The notes under the pieces: model-generated
The model's input: only the letters and a program-made list of their open reading frames with translations
Databases searched by the model: none
What the model was told of the DNA's origin: nothing
Program-made: the position numbers and the translations under genes
Source: Agathobaculum desmolans ATCC 43058
GTDB taxonomy: Bacteria; Bacillota; Clostridia; Oscillospirales; Butyricicoccaceae
Direction of reading: 5' to 3'
DNA length: 64,000 nt
Assembly (NCBI RefSeq): GCF_000701665.1
Contig: NZ_JNJN01000005.1
Coordinates: 1-64,000, forward strand
Shown: positions 32,677 through 41,264 of the stretch, piece by piece
How the letters are laid out: the number at the start of each line of letters is the position of its first letter
Numbering within the stretch: the stretch's first letter is position 1

Positions 32677-34934
32677 GCGGAAAAGGAACGGTGGATGTGG
32701 ACGAACGAGCATATGTATTGATTCGCGGCACGGTAGAGCAGATTGTTTTTTATAATCAGGAAAATGGCTATGCTGTGCTGCGCCTTTCGGCAGAGGATGG
32801 GGCAGAGGTCACTGCCACAGGAACGTTCCCCAATATTGGACTGGGAGAGGAAGTCATTCTGACAGGCCTTTGGGTGACCCATCCTTCCTACGGGGAGCAG
32901 TTTTCGACCGAGGCATTTGAACGGCGTCTGCCTAGTTCAGCACGTGGAATCGCGGAATATCTGGGGTCGGGTGTGATCCGCGGGATCGGGCCTCGGCTGG
33001 CGGCGCGGATCGCGGAGAAGTTCGGAGAAGACACCTTTGATGTGCTGGCGCACGACCCCGAACGGCTGACAGCGATCCGCGGAATCACGGAAAAAAAAGC
33101 CCGTGAGATTGGCCGGCAGTTTGTTGAGCAGAGTGAGATGCGTCTGCTGATGGACTTTTTAAGTGAGCATCATCTGCCGGTCGCGCTGACACCGCTGCTG
33201 TATAAGCGGCTGCACGACAGCGCGATCGATGCGCTGTGCGAAAATCCGTACCTGCTGTGTGATTCGTACTATGATGTGGATTTTAAGGTCGCAGACGGTC
33301 TTGCGATGGAGTTGGGACTGTCTCTGCTGAGTGAGGAACGCGCGGATGCGGGTGTGTTGTATACGCTATCCTTTAATTTGGACAACGGGCATACCTTTAT
33401 TCCTGTGGAAAAGCTGATTCATGCGGTGTGCGCGTTGCTATCCGATGACGATGTGGTGTTCGATGATGCGCGTGCTGAGCAGGCAATAGAACGTCTGCGT
33501 ACACGCGGACAACTGGTGTGTGAGCATATCGCCGGGCGGGATGCGGTCTACCTGCGGGATATGTATGATGCAGAGGCCTATCTGGCGGAAATGCTGCGCT
33601 ACATGGCGGAGCGCAACTATGAATATGATTTTGATGTGGACGAACTACTACAGGCATTGGCTCTCGATCAGGAATTCCCATTTTCGGTGCAGCAGCAACG
33701 GGCAATCGCGGCTGCTGCACGCAGCGGACTGGTGATTCTGACCGGTGGACCGGGTACCGGCAAGACCACAACGGTGCGCGGTATCTTGCAGGTATTTGAA
33801 GCGCTGGGACTGAATACTCTGATGGCTGCGCCAACCGGACGCGCTGCCAAACGGCTGGCGGATCTGACCGGGATGGAGGCCAAAACCATTCACCGGCTGT
33901 TGGAGGCCGGGTTCGCGCCCGGCGGGCGTACGGTATTTGCCCGCAGTGTGACCAATCCGCTGGAGTGTGACGCTGTGATTCTGGACGAGGTTTCCATGGT
34001 GGATATTACGCTGATGCAGGCGTTGCTGAGCGCATTGCCGCACGGTGCGCGGCTGGTTCTGGTAGGCGATGCCGATCAGCTGCCGCCGGTGGGGCCGGGC
34101 AACTTTCTGCGGGATATCATAGGCTCGCACCGTGTGCCGACCATTCAGCTGACGGAGATTTTCCGGCAGGCGCAGCAGTCTGATATCGTCATGAATGCGC
34201 ACGCGGTCAACGCAGGTGAACTGCCCAAGCCGTCGAGTGCAGAGGGGGATTTTTTCTTTTTGCGTCGGTCGGATACGGCGTCCGTGATCGAAACGGTCGC
34301 GCAGCTGTGTGCGGTGCGCTTGCCGAACCATTATGGCTTTACTCCTTCGCAGATTCAGGTGCTTTCTCCAGCCAAACGGCAGGGAAGCGGTACGATCGCC
34401 CTGAACCGCCGTCTGCAGGAAGCGCTCAATCCGCCTGCGGAGGATAAGCGGGAAAAGCGCTTTGGGGATTGGATCTTCCGGGAGGGCGACCGCGTGATGC
34501 AGGTGCGCAATAATTATGATATCATCTGGGAGCGGGAAAGTGACGGCGAACCGGGCACAGGGGTATTCAACGGCGATGTGGGTGAAATCGTGCGGATATA
34601 CCCGCAGCAGGAGTGCCTTGTCATTCGATATGATGACCGGGTTGCTACCTATACCTTTGATATGCTGGGTGAGTTGGAACTGGCTTATGCGGTAACGGTA
34701 CATAAATCGCAGGGCAGTGAATTTGATGCGGTGGTGCTGGCACTGTCGGACGGACTGCCGCGGCGGCTGCTGACGCGTAATATCCTGTATACAGCCATCA
34801 CACGGGCCAAGCAGCTGCTGGTGATCGTCGGCAGTCAGGACGTGGTTGCCTACATGGCCGGAAATAACCAGAAGGGGCGGCGATACAGCGCACTTAAGGC
34901 GCGGCTGCGCACGGAAACCGTAGAAAAATCGTAA
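32673..34934 (+). CDS. recD2: RecD2-type ATP-dependent DNA helicase
   Basis: 753 residues from ATG 32673, the size of RecD2 proteins, which act without RecBC. N-terminal OB-like and helix-hairpin-helix region (GVIRGIGPRLAARIAEKFGE), then SF1B helicase motifs: GGPGTGKTTTVRGI, APTGRAAKRL, VILDEVSMVD, LVGDADQLPPVGPG, LTEIFRQA and, in domain 2B/2A, VTVHKSQGSEFDAVV and AITRAKQLL. A 5'-3' helicase in DNA repair and mismatch-associated processing. The longer frame starting at 32538 overlaps the upstream gene and is not needed. Confidence 0.94.
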   Translation: MSGKGTVDVDERAYVLIRGTVEQIVFYNQENGYAVLRLSAEDGAEVTATGTFPNIGLGEEVILTGLWVTHPSYGEQFSTEAFERRLPSSARGIAEYLGSGVIRGIGPRLAARIAEKFGEDTFDVLAHDPERLTAIRGITEKKAREIGRQFVEQSEMRLLMDFLSEHHLPVALTPLLYKRLHDSAIDALCENPYLLCDSYYDVDFKVADGLAMELGLSLLSEERADAGVLYTLSFNLDNGHTFIPVEKLIHAVCALLSDDDVVFDDARAEQAIERLRTRGQLVCEHIAGRDAVYLRDMYDAEAYLAEMLRYMAERNYEYDFDVDELLQALALDQEFPFSVQQQRAIAAAARSGLVILTGGPGTGKTTTVRGILQVFEALGLNTLMAAPTGRAAKRLADLTGMEAKTIHRLLEAGFAPGGRTVFARSVTNPLECDAVILDEVSMVDITLMQALLSALPHGARLVLVGDADQLPPVGPGNFLRDIIGSHRVPTIQLTEIFRQAQQSDIVMNAHAVNAGELPKPSSAEGDFFFLRRSDTASVIETVAQLCAVRLPNHYGFTPSQIQVLSPAKRQGSGTIALNRRLQEALNPPAEDKREKRFGDWIFREGDRVMQVRNNYDIIWERESDGEPGTGVFNGDVGEIVRIYPQQECLVIRYDDRVATYTFDMLGELELAYAVTVHKSQGSEFDAVVLALSDGLPRRLLTRNILYTAITRAKQLLVIVGSQDVVAYMAGNNQKGRRYSALKARLRTETVEKS

Positions 34935-34980
34935 AAGCGTGGGAAATGCAGTCGGATGCGGAGGAATTTCTCAAATAGTC

Positions 34981-35010
34981 TTGAAAAATACAGCGGCTAT
35001 AAGGTATAAT
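34981..35010 (+). promoter_or_regulatory. Promoter of mreB
   Basis: TTGAAA (34981-34986), 18-bp spacer, TATAAT (35005-35010), about 45 bp before the gene. Confidence 0.75.
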
Positions 35011-35053
35011 ATAAAGTACTGTAATTGCGTCAGCAAAGATGAAAAAAGGATGA

Positions 35054-36127
35054 ATGAAGATTATGGCTTCTTTTCTGGAAACGATAGCGAAAAAGTTTTC
35101 CCTGTTCTCCAGCGATATCGGCATTGATCTTGGCACGGCGACCGTGCTGGTCTATGTAAAAGGGAAGGGCGTTGTGCTCAATGAACCTTCGGTCGTTGCG
35201 GTGGATAAGGTATCCGGCAAGATCCTTTCGGTTGGTGCGGAGGCACAGAAAATGCTGGGCCGCACGCCGGGCAATATTATTGCCATCCGTCCGCTGCGGG
35301 AAGGCGTTATCTCGGATTATGAGATGACCGAACGTATGATCAAGGAATTTATTCGCAAGGTGCAGGGTTTCCGTCTGTTCAAGCCCAATGTGGTAATCTG
35401 TGTTCCCTCCATCATTACGGAAGTAGAAGAGCGCGCCGTGATCGATGCCGGTACGCAGGCAGGCGCCAAGCGTGTATTCCTGATTGAGGAACCGGTCGCG
35501 GCGGCCATCGGTGCGGGTATCGATATTGCAAAGGCGGACGGCAATATGGTCGTGGATATCGGCGGCGGTACGACCGATGTTGCGGTTATTTCGCTGGGTG
35601 GCATCGTGGAATCGACTTCGATCAAAATCGCAGGCGACAAGTTTGATGAGGCAATCGTCAAGTACGTGCGCCGCAAGCATAATGCACTGATCGGTGAGCG
35701 CACGGCGGAGCTGATCAAGAAAACGATCGGCTGTGTTTATCCGCGCACCGAGGAGGTCTCGATGGAAGTGAAGGGCCGCTGCCTGATGACTGGTTTGCCG
35801 CGTACCTTTACTGTCAATTCGACTGAAATCCTTGATGCGCTTGAGGAGGTTTCCGCAACGATTGTAGAGGCGATCCATTGGGTCATTGAGCGTACACCGC
35901 CGGAACTGACCGGCGATATTTCGACCAATGGCATCGTGATGACGGGCGGCGGTTCGCTGATTTGGGGCTTTGATAAGCTTGTGGCATCCAAAACCGGTAT
36001 CCCGACGCATGTGGCGGATGAAGCAATCTCCTGTGTGGCATACGGTACGGGAAACTGCTTGGAAAATCTGGCTGGCATGCAGGACGGCACGATGAACCTG
36101 TCTCGTCAGCGCCAGATGATGCAGTAA
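35054..36127 (+). CDS. Rod-shape determining protein, MreB/Mbl family
   Basis: 357 residues. Actin-like phosphate-binding loops SDIGIDLGTATVLVYVKGKG and VVDIGGGTTDVAVISLGG, ADENOSINE-type motif VMTGGGSLIWGFDKL. Forms membrane-bound filaments that guide lateral wall synthesis. It stands alone: no mreC, mreD or mrdA follows, as is usual for Mbl/MreBH-type copies, so I do not fix the symbol. Start at ATG 35054 (close to AAAAGGA) or ATG 35063 (12 bases away); both are in frame. Confidence 0.92.
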   Translation: MKIMASFLETIAKKFSLFSSDIGIDLGTATVLVYVKGKGVVLNEPSVVAVDKVSGKILSVGAEAQKMLGRTPGNIIAIRPLREGVISDYEMTERMIKEFIRKVQGFRLFKPNVVICVPSIITEVEERAVIDAGTQAGAKRVFLIEEPVAAAIGAGIDIAKADGNMVVDIGGGTTDVAVISLGGIVESTSIKIAGDKFDEAIVKYVRRKHNALIGERTAELIKKTIGCVYPRTEEVSMEVKGRCLMTGLPRTFTVNSTEILDALEEVSATIVEAIHWVIERTPPELTGDISTNGIVMTGGGSLIWGFDKLVASKTGIPTHVADEAISCVAYGTGNCLENLAGMQDGTMNLSRQRQMMQ

Positions 36128-36255
36128 CTTCACCTGTAGGCGGGCACCGGGATGTGCTGTGCCTAGGGAGTGGAGACAGCCTGTTTCTGCGTGTCCTCGC
36201 CGGAGTGCTTCAACACCCGCTGCAAGACGGGGGTTTTTGATGGGAGATGGAGCAT

Positions 36256-37335
36256 ATGAGTCTGTTTGGCTGGAATAGGGACGATGCCAATGAAGAGCGG
36301 CCGGAACCCAATCCACTGTATCAGGCGCGGGAGGCGTACGAAGCACGCCGCCGGGCCTTTGAGGGATACCAGCCGATCCGGCTGCATGATGCAGACGGCG
36401 GCGCGTGGTGGCTTGCGGCGGTGGACGGCGCTGTGATGCTGTTCCCGCTGCACGAGCGGAGCGGCACGCCGAAAGAAACGCTGGACGCTGCGCGCGAGAT
36501 CCGCATCTCACTGGGACAGGCGGATGTGCGCCGGATGAGCGAGGAACATACGCCCATTCGCGCGGAGGGTATTTTTACGGTCTACAAAAAGCCTGATGCG
36601 TGCATTGGGCTGCATGTGCCCGGACATGGGCGGATGGCTTTGACCGCTGACCAGACCGAGCGCGCGATCCCGTACCTGATAGAGCATGGGCTTGCCCGTT
36701 TCCGTGCGGTGTATGACTTTGCGGACTGCACCGGGCCAGTGTTTGAGATCAAATGTGGGCAGGGCGGCGAGCTGTTCCCCAAGGGATACACATCAATGCA
36801 GGTATTCCGAGATGCGGATGAGCTCATTTTTGTACATAATAAGCGCAATATCTACGGCGGCGGGGAGAAAACGGTCGCGATCGGCCGCCTGCCTGCGGCA
36901 GCAGTGCGGTTTTACCGGCTGTGCGGCGGCGTGCGTACTGAAACGCGTGTGTCCGGCGGCAGGGTGAGCGTTGACCGGTCGGCAGCTTACTGGGCGGGCT
37001 GGATGCATCCGTTATCGTTCAATCAACACGGACATGCGATTGAAGCCGCAGTCAGCTCAGAGCCAATCCGTACCGAACAGATCGAGCACGATGAGCGCTA
37101 CGTCGAGTTGTGCGTGCGCATGGACGGCAAAACCTACGATCTGCAGTTTTCTCCGGACAGCCTTGCTGCGTTTGACGCGATGGTGCCGGAAAAGGAGTTC
37201 GACGAAGCGGCACTGTCCGACCGACAGCCGACACCGGCCGAGCAGATCGCGGTTCTGGCGGATTTATGCGAAAAGGGCTGGGTAAGCTGCGTGGAATTTG
37301 AACAGGCAAAGACCCGGCTGCTCGCGCAGATTTGA
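36256..37335 (+). CDS. Hypothetical protein with PH-like domains and C-terminal SHOCT motif
   Basis: 359 residues from ATG 36256 (an in-frame ATG at 36247 is also possible). Soluble, no signal peptide. The last 35 residues, PAEQIAVLADLCEKGWVSCV then EFEQAKTRLL, match the SHOCT short helical domain. The body contains two beta-rich stretches (EGIFTVYKKPDACIGLHV; ELIFVHNKRNIYGGGEKTVA) that look like bacterial PH/GRAM-type folds; this is inference. SHOCT proteins are often membrane- or oligomer-associated and poorly characterised. It lies between mreB and tadA, 8 bp before the latter, so it may share the tadA transcript. A weak T-tailed repeat precedes it (about 36210-36237). Confidence 0.75.
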   Translation: MSLFGWNRDDANEERPEPNPLYQAREAYEARRRAFEGYQPIRLHDADGGAWWLAAVDGAVMLFPLHERSGTPKETLDAAREIRISLGQADVRRMSEEHTPIRAEGIFTVYKKPDACIGLHVPGHGRMALTADQTERAIPYLIEHGLARFRAVYDFADCTGPVFEIKCGQGGELFPKGYTSMQVFRDADELIFVHNKRNIYGGGEKTVAIGRLPAAAVRFYRLCGGVRTETRVSGGRVSVDRSAAYWAGWMHPLSFNQHGHAIEAAVSSEPIRTEQIEHDERYVELCVRMDGKTYDLQFSPDSLAAFDAMVPEKEFDEAALSDRQPTPAEQIAVLADLCEKGWVSCVEFEQAKTRLLAQI

Positions 37336-37343
37336 GGAGGACC

Positions 37344-37844
37344 ATGACCGAACAGGAAAAGTATATGAAGGCAGCCCTTCGTTTGGCACAAAAGGCAGCG
37401 GAAGAAGGCGAGGTTCCTGTCGGTGCAGTGGTTGTGTGTGAGGGGAAAATCGTTGGACGCGGCCGTAACCGGCGCGAGAGCAAAAAAAATGCGCTGCATC
37501 ATGCCGAAATTGAGGCGATTGAAAAAGCGTGTAAAAAGCTTGGCGGGTGGCGGCTGCACAAGTGTGATCTGTATGTCACGCTGGAACCGTGTCCGATGTG
37601 TGCGGGGGCGATCATCAATGCGCGGATCAAAACCGTGTATTACGGCGCGTCTGACCCCAAGGCCGGCTCGTGCGGAACGCTGGTTAATCTGTTTGAGCTG
37701 CCATATAACCATAGGCCGGAGGTTGTGTCTGGGCTGATGGACGTGGAATGTGCCGCCGTGCTGCGGGATTTTTTCCGTTCTCTGCGGGAAAAACGGAAGG
37801 CAGAGCGGCAGCGTGCCGGACAAAACAGCGAAACTGTTTCATAG
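37344..37844 (+). CDS. tadA: tRNA-specific adenosine deaminase
   Basis: 166 residues. Zinc-deaminase motifs His53-Ala-Glu55 (HHAEIEAIE) and PCPMC with Cys83 and Cys86. Converts the wobble adenosine of tRNA-Arg(ACG) to inosine. ATG 37344 is preceded by GAGGAGG, in preference to an upstream start at 37332. The C-terminus has a basic extension (LREKRKAERQRAG) commonly seen in Firmicute TadA. Confidence 0.94.
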   Translation: MTEQEKYMKAALRLAQKAAEEGEVPVGAVVVCEGKIVGRGRNRRESKKNALHHAEIEAIEKACKKLGGWRLHKCDLYVTLEPCPMCAGAIINARIKTVYYGASDPKAGSCGTLVNLFELPYNHRPEVVSGLMDVECAAVLRDFFRSLREKRKAERQRAGQNSETVS

Positions 37845-37919
37845 GGCAGCCGGAAGGCAGAAAGCAAACGTCGATGACGTTTTACATAGATGCAAGAAAA
37901 CATAAGGGGTAAGTAAGTG

Positions 37920-39299
37920 ATGCAAAGAGAACGACTGGGCTCGCGTCTCGGTTTCATCCTGCTTTCGGCGGGCTGTGCGATTGGCGTGGGCAATGTTTGG
38001 AAATTTCCGTGGATGGTTGGTCAGTACGGCGGCGGCGCGTTTGTACTGTTTTATATCTTGTTCCTGATCATTCTCGGTCTGCCGATTATGACAATGGAAT
38101 TTGCAGTCGGCCGAGCCAGCCAGAAAAGCCCGGTACGGGCATATCAGACGCTGGAAAAGCCGGGCAGCAAGTGGCACATTCACGGTTATTTGGCGATGAT
38201 CGGCAACTATCTGCTGATGATGTTTTATACTACCGTGTGCGGCTGGATGCTGCATTATTTCTACTTGACGGCAAGCGGCAAGTTTGTCGGCGCGGATACC
38301 GAGCAGGTAGGCGCGGTATTTGGTGAAATGCTCAGTCAGCCGGGCGTGATGGCTGGCTGGATGGTTGTTGTTGTTGTGGTTGGCTTTGCGATCAACTCGT
38401 TCGGCCTGCAGGGCGGTTTGGAGCGCGTGACCAAGGTAATGATGATCGCATTGCTGGCGATCATGGTGCTGCTGGCGATTAACAGCGTGCTGACCGAGGG
38501 CGCAGGCGAGGGCCTTAAGTTCTACCTGATTCCCAATCTGGAGAATATGAAGGAGGCCGGCATCATCAATGTGATCGTCGGTGCGATGAACCAGTCCTTC
38601 TTCACGCTTTCGCTCGGTATCGGTGCGATGGCGATTTTCGGCAGCTATATTGGTAAGGGGCGCGCACTCATGGGTGAGGCGGTCAGTGTAGCCATTCTGG
38701 ATACGTTTGTGGCGTTTACCGCGGGCTTGATTATCTTCCCGGCGTGCTTTGCATTCGGCGTTTCGCCGGACAGCGGCCCGAACCTGATTTTTGTCACCCT
38801 GCCCAATATCTTCAACCACATGCCGATGGGGCGTTTGTGGGGCAGCCTGTTTTTTGTATTCATGGCGTTTGCCGCATTTTCGACGGTGCTTGCGGTGTTT
38901 GAAAACATCATGTCCTGCTGCATGGATCTGACAGGTGCTTCCCGCAAGAAGGTTGCGCTGTTCAATACGGTATTGGTCATTGTATTGTCCATTCCGTGCG
39001 TACTGGGCTTTAATGTGCTTTCTGGCTTCACGCCTTTCGGCCCGGGGTCGAACGTGCTGGACCTCGAGGACTTCTTGGTTTCCAACATCTGGCTACCGCT
39101 GGGTTCGCTGGTGTATCTGCTGTTCTGTACCACCCGTTACGGATGGGGCTGGAAGAATTTCAAGGAGGAGGCCAACGAGGGCGGCGGCCTTAAGGTCAAG
39201 GACGGGATTCGCTTTTATGTCAGCTATATCCTGCCAGTTATTGTGCTGGTAATTTTTGTACTTGGCATTAAGGATAAGGTCATGCTGTTGTTCTCGTAA
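37920..39299 (+). CDS. Sodium-dependent neurotransmitter:sodium symporter family transporter
   Basis: 459 residues, about 11-12 membrane helices. The first helix carries the family signature LGFILLSAGCAIGVGNVWKF then PWMVGQYGGGAFVLFY, which builds the sodium and substrate sites as in LeuT. It imports an amino acid or related compound with sodium. ATG 37920 follows a GTG codon and AAGGGG. No partner gene; tRNA-Leu follows 92 bp downstream. Confidence 0.93.
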   Translation: MQRERLGSRLGFILLSAGCAIGVGNVWKFPWMVGQYGGGAFVLFYILFLIILGLPIMTMEFAVGRASQKSPVRAYQTLEKPGSKWHIHGYLAMIGNYLLMMFYTTVCGWMLHYFYLTASGKFVGADTEQVGAVFGEMLSQPGVMAGWMVVVVVVGFAINSFGLQGGLERVTKVMMIALLAIMVLLAINSVLTEGAGEGLKFYLIPNLENMKEAGIINVIVGAMNQSFFTLSLGIGAMAIFGSYIGKGRALMGEAVSVAILDTFVAFTAGLIIFPACFAFGVSPDSGPNLIFVTLPNIFNHMPMGRLWGSLFFVFMAFAAFSTVLAVFENIMSCCMDLTGASRKKVALFNTVLVIVLSIPCVLGFNVLSGFTPFGPGSNVLDLEDFLVSNIWLPLGSLVYLLFCTTRYGWGWKNFKEEANEGGGLKVKDGIRFYVSYILPVIVLVIFVLGIKDKVMLLFS

Positions 39300-39391
39300 A
39301 ACGCAAAATTTTTCTTGAATAATGCGGTGCAGCGTGGTATAATAACCAAGGCGCGGTAGAGTACCAATCGCACCCCGCGCTGCACTGATAT

Positions 39392-39475
39392 GCCGGTGTG
39401 ATGGAATTGGTAGACGTAGTGGACTCAAAATCCACCGGTGGCGACACCGTACCGGTTCGAGTCCGGTCACCGGCA
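39392..39475 (+). tRNA. tRNA-Leu (anticodon CAA)
   Basis: Acceptor arms GCCGGTG (39392-39398) and CACCGGC (39468-39474) pair perfectly; discriminator A at 39475 and CCA encoded at 39476-39478. Anticodon stem GTGGA/TCCAC encloses loop CTCAAAA, giving anticodon CAA. The long variable arm and GGTTCGAGTCC T-arm are typical of class II tRNA-Leu. The gene is intact although a mobile element starts just beyond it. Confidence 0.95.
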
Positions 39476-39486
39476 CCATAATAGCG

Positions 39487-39533
39487 AAACGGTATAGATG
39501 CCACTGGCGAAAAGCCAGTGGCATCAACCGTTT
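39487..39533. repeat. Long hairpin directly after tRNA-Leu
   Basis: AAACGGT (39487-39493), then GATGCCACTGGC-GAAAA-GCCAGTGGCATC (39497-39525), then ACCGTTT (39527-39533). Two nested perfect stems of 7 and 12 bp. May end the tRNA transcript or mark the element end. Confidence 0.6.
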
Positions 39534-39601
39534 CCAGGCTTTTTCCCCTCGAAAATTCACGGATGATTCCATAGATGCCAACCACTGTTTTCCCCTAACT
39601 G

Positions 39602-39627
39602 GTGGGACTCGAACCCTCCTCTGCTCA
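39602..39627 (-). other. tRNA T-arm-like fragment
   Basis: On the minus strand 39602-39627 reads GAGGGTTCGAGTCCCACCAG, resembling a tRNA T-loop and acceptor 3' part. No 5' half is present. Possibly a relic of an attachment site. Confidence 0.3.
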
Positions 39628-39651
39628 GAGGTTGGCAAAATCAAAACCATG

Positions 39652-39802
39652 TGGCGCCCTTTTTGAAGCAGTATTTTTCAAAAAGGGCGCTATTTTTCTG
39701 CCAGTAGAATACACAAAGTTTGGGGCGTCAATTTGTTGGTCGTGATGGACCAATCGATTGGCGCCCTTTTTCATTTTCAGACCATTTCAAAAAGGGCGCT
39801 AA
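39652..39802. repeat. Pair of near-identical GGCGCCCTTTTT hairpins
   Basis: GGCGCCCTTTTTGA ... TCAAAAAGGGCGCT (39653-39691) and GGCGCCCTTTTTCA ... TCAAAAAGGGCGCT (39760-39801) give four copies of one 12-13-bp word in inverted pairs. Between them lies a further imperfect stem, GGCGTCAATTTGTTGGTC / GGACCAATCGATTGGCGCC. The second hairpin ends just before the first element gene and may regulate it. The whole stretch 39534-39822 contains no gene. Confidence 0.6.
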
Positions 39803-39822
39803 GATTCAGGAGGTAAAACAAG

Positions 39823-40497
39823 ATGGATAGAGAACAATTTTTCCGAGAGCTTTGCACGGTGCTTGGACGAGAAGGTTTCACCACACAGCCGGAACAGGAT
39901 GATCTCCTCCCGGTGGAATGGGACGGCAGTCCTCTCTGCCGAATCACAGAGGGCGGAGGTGTTCGCTACTGGCAAGAGGATGTGGCCACTTCGGAACGGG
40001 ACCATGCCTGTGAGCGGGCTACCAATCTGGCCTGCATGGTGCAGGAGTACATGACCTTGATGGAACAGGCTCCCCCGCTGAAGGCTCAGGGGCTGTCGGG
40101 AGATTTCAAGGTACTGGCTGATTTCAACGGAACGGTTCTGGCCGGACATCCGACCCAATATGGTGTCCACTTTGTTACCTGGGACTGGAACTTTGACCGC
40201 ACAGGTCTTAGCTACGGACGCTACTTTCAGGAAAACTATTCGGGCGCCAAGCAGGACTTTGCCACCCGGTCCGGTCTCATCTCGAAACAGCAGGTATTCA
40301 ATGAGGCACAGCTTACTGAAATTTACCGCTGCTGTGCTGATACCCTGGACACCGGATTCGATTTGACCTACGACCAGGAGCAATGCATCAAAGGCGTTCA
40401 GGAACAGATCCTGAGCGGAATGCCCAATATTCTGGATCACATCAATGAGCAGGAGCAGCACTCTACGGATTCTCAAAGCCAGGAACTGACAATGTAA
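39823..40497 (+). CDS. Hypothetical element protein
   Basis: 224 residues, soluble and acidic. ATG 39823 has CAGGAGGT. No motif that I can name; features are RITEGGGVRYW and HFVTWDWNFDRTGLSYGRYF, rich in aromatic residues. I infer from its place, ahead of ArdA-like genes, that it belongs to the accessory set of conjugative elements of gut Clostridia. It is closed by its own terminator, so it may be expressed separately from the genes that follow. Confidence 0.75.
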   Translation: MDREQFFRELCTVLGREGFTTQPEQDDLLPVEWDGSPLCRITEGGGVRYWQEDVATSERDHACERATNLACMVQEYMTLMEQAPPLKAQGLSGDFKVLADFNGTVLAGHPTQYGVHFVTWDWNFDRTGLSYGRYFQENYSGAKQDFATRSGLISKQQVFNEAQLTEIYRCCADTLDTGFDLTYDQEQCIKGVQEQILSGMPNILDHINEQEQHSTDSQSQELTM

Positions 40498-40504
40498 TAC
40501 ACCG

Positions 40505-40543
40505 AGCGCCGGAGTTTTTGAAGTAAGACTCCGGCGCTTTTTC
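40505..40543 (+). terminator. Terminator after the first element gene
   Basis: AGCGCCGGAGT ... ACTCCGGCGCT followed by TTTTT. Confidence 0.85.
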
Positions 40544-40565
40544 CACTGAAAGGAGCTCGCCACCC

Positions 40566-41264
40566 ATGACACGCTACTTCATGCGGGATACGCCGCTGTT
40601 CCATCTGGAGCAGCAGATGATGACCCCGCCCAATTTCAAGCCCAGAGGTCACGGCCTGCGCCGACCCGCATTTCGCTATCAGGCCAAAGATGTCGATTGC
40701 CAGTATTGCACGAACTACTCTCAGGAAAATCTCTGCCCGTTATGCGAATGCATTTGCCTGGGGGAACGAATCGAGGCCGGAACGCTCAGCCTTGAGAAAG
40801 TAATTCAGGACTGCCTCCGTGGCAAGCTGAGAATGAGGCTTTGGAAGCGATTGGCACAGGAGATATACCCGTATCCTCTGCGCTCCTTCCGTTCTGACGA
40901 ACACCGCAACCGCTGGATGCACTGGCGGACACGCTATCGGCGATTATCACAGCGAAACCAAGCGGCGCTGTTCCTCCTGACAGCCTACGATGATATTTGG
41001 CGCAGGGTGATTTGGAAAGTCGAAGATGATGGCTTCGATTTTGACTCCGTCCAGCTCGCCGGCATCGTGCCGGAGCTTTACAGCGTTTATCAGGCAGCCA
41101 AGTCAATTTCTACCGGCAGCCAAAACATTACCATTGCCGATCTCGCATCCCGTGAATTGGTCACAGATGAGGCGTTCCAACTGATTATCTGCGCTCTGCT
41201 TCTGGCCAAATACGGAGATGTGATATTGAATTTTGACAGGAAGAAAGGTGATGCAATTTGTTGA
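40566..41264 (+). CDS. Hypothetical element protein with cysteine cluster
   Basis: 232 residues. Residues about 40-62 carry CQYCTNYSQENLCPLCECIC, six cysteines that could bind zinc or an iron-sulfur cluster. The rest is basic then helical (RLWKRLAQEIYPYPLRSF; LFLLTAYDDIWRRVIWKV). ATG 40566 with AAAGGAGC. The stop overlaps the next ATG by one base, so it is the first gene of the operon running through the ArdA-like genes. Function not recognised. Confidence 0.72.
   Translation: MTRYFMRDTPLFHLEQQMMTPPNFKPRGHGLRRPAFRYQAKDVDCQYCTNYSQENLCPLCECICLGERIEAGTLSLEKVIQDCLRGKLRMRLWKRLAQEIYPYPLRSFRSDEHRNRWMHWRTRYRRLSQRNQAALFLLTAYDDIWRRVIWKVEDDGFDFDSVQLAGIVPELYSVYQAAKSISTGSQNITIADLASRELVTDEAFQLIICALLLAKYGDVILNFDRKKGDAIC

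Noticed and set aside
36128-36246. Possible small RNA or terminator between mreB and the SHOCT gene
   Set aside because: Only a 4-5-bp stem before a T run; too weak to call.
39392-39478. tRNA-Leu as the attachment site duplicated at the element's right end
   Set aside because: No copy of the tRNA 3' end is present between 49842 and 50366, and large serine recombinases rarely use tRNA genes.
39280-39585. Minus-strand frame across tRNA-Leu
   Set aside because: It is a translation of the tRNA gene complement and flanks, a common annotation artefact.
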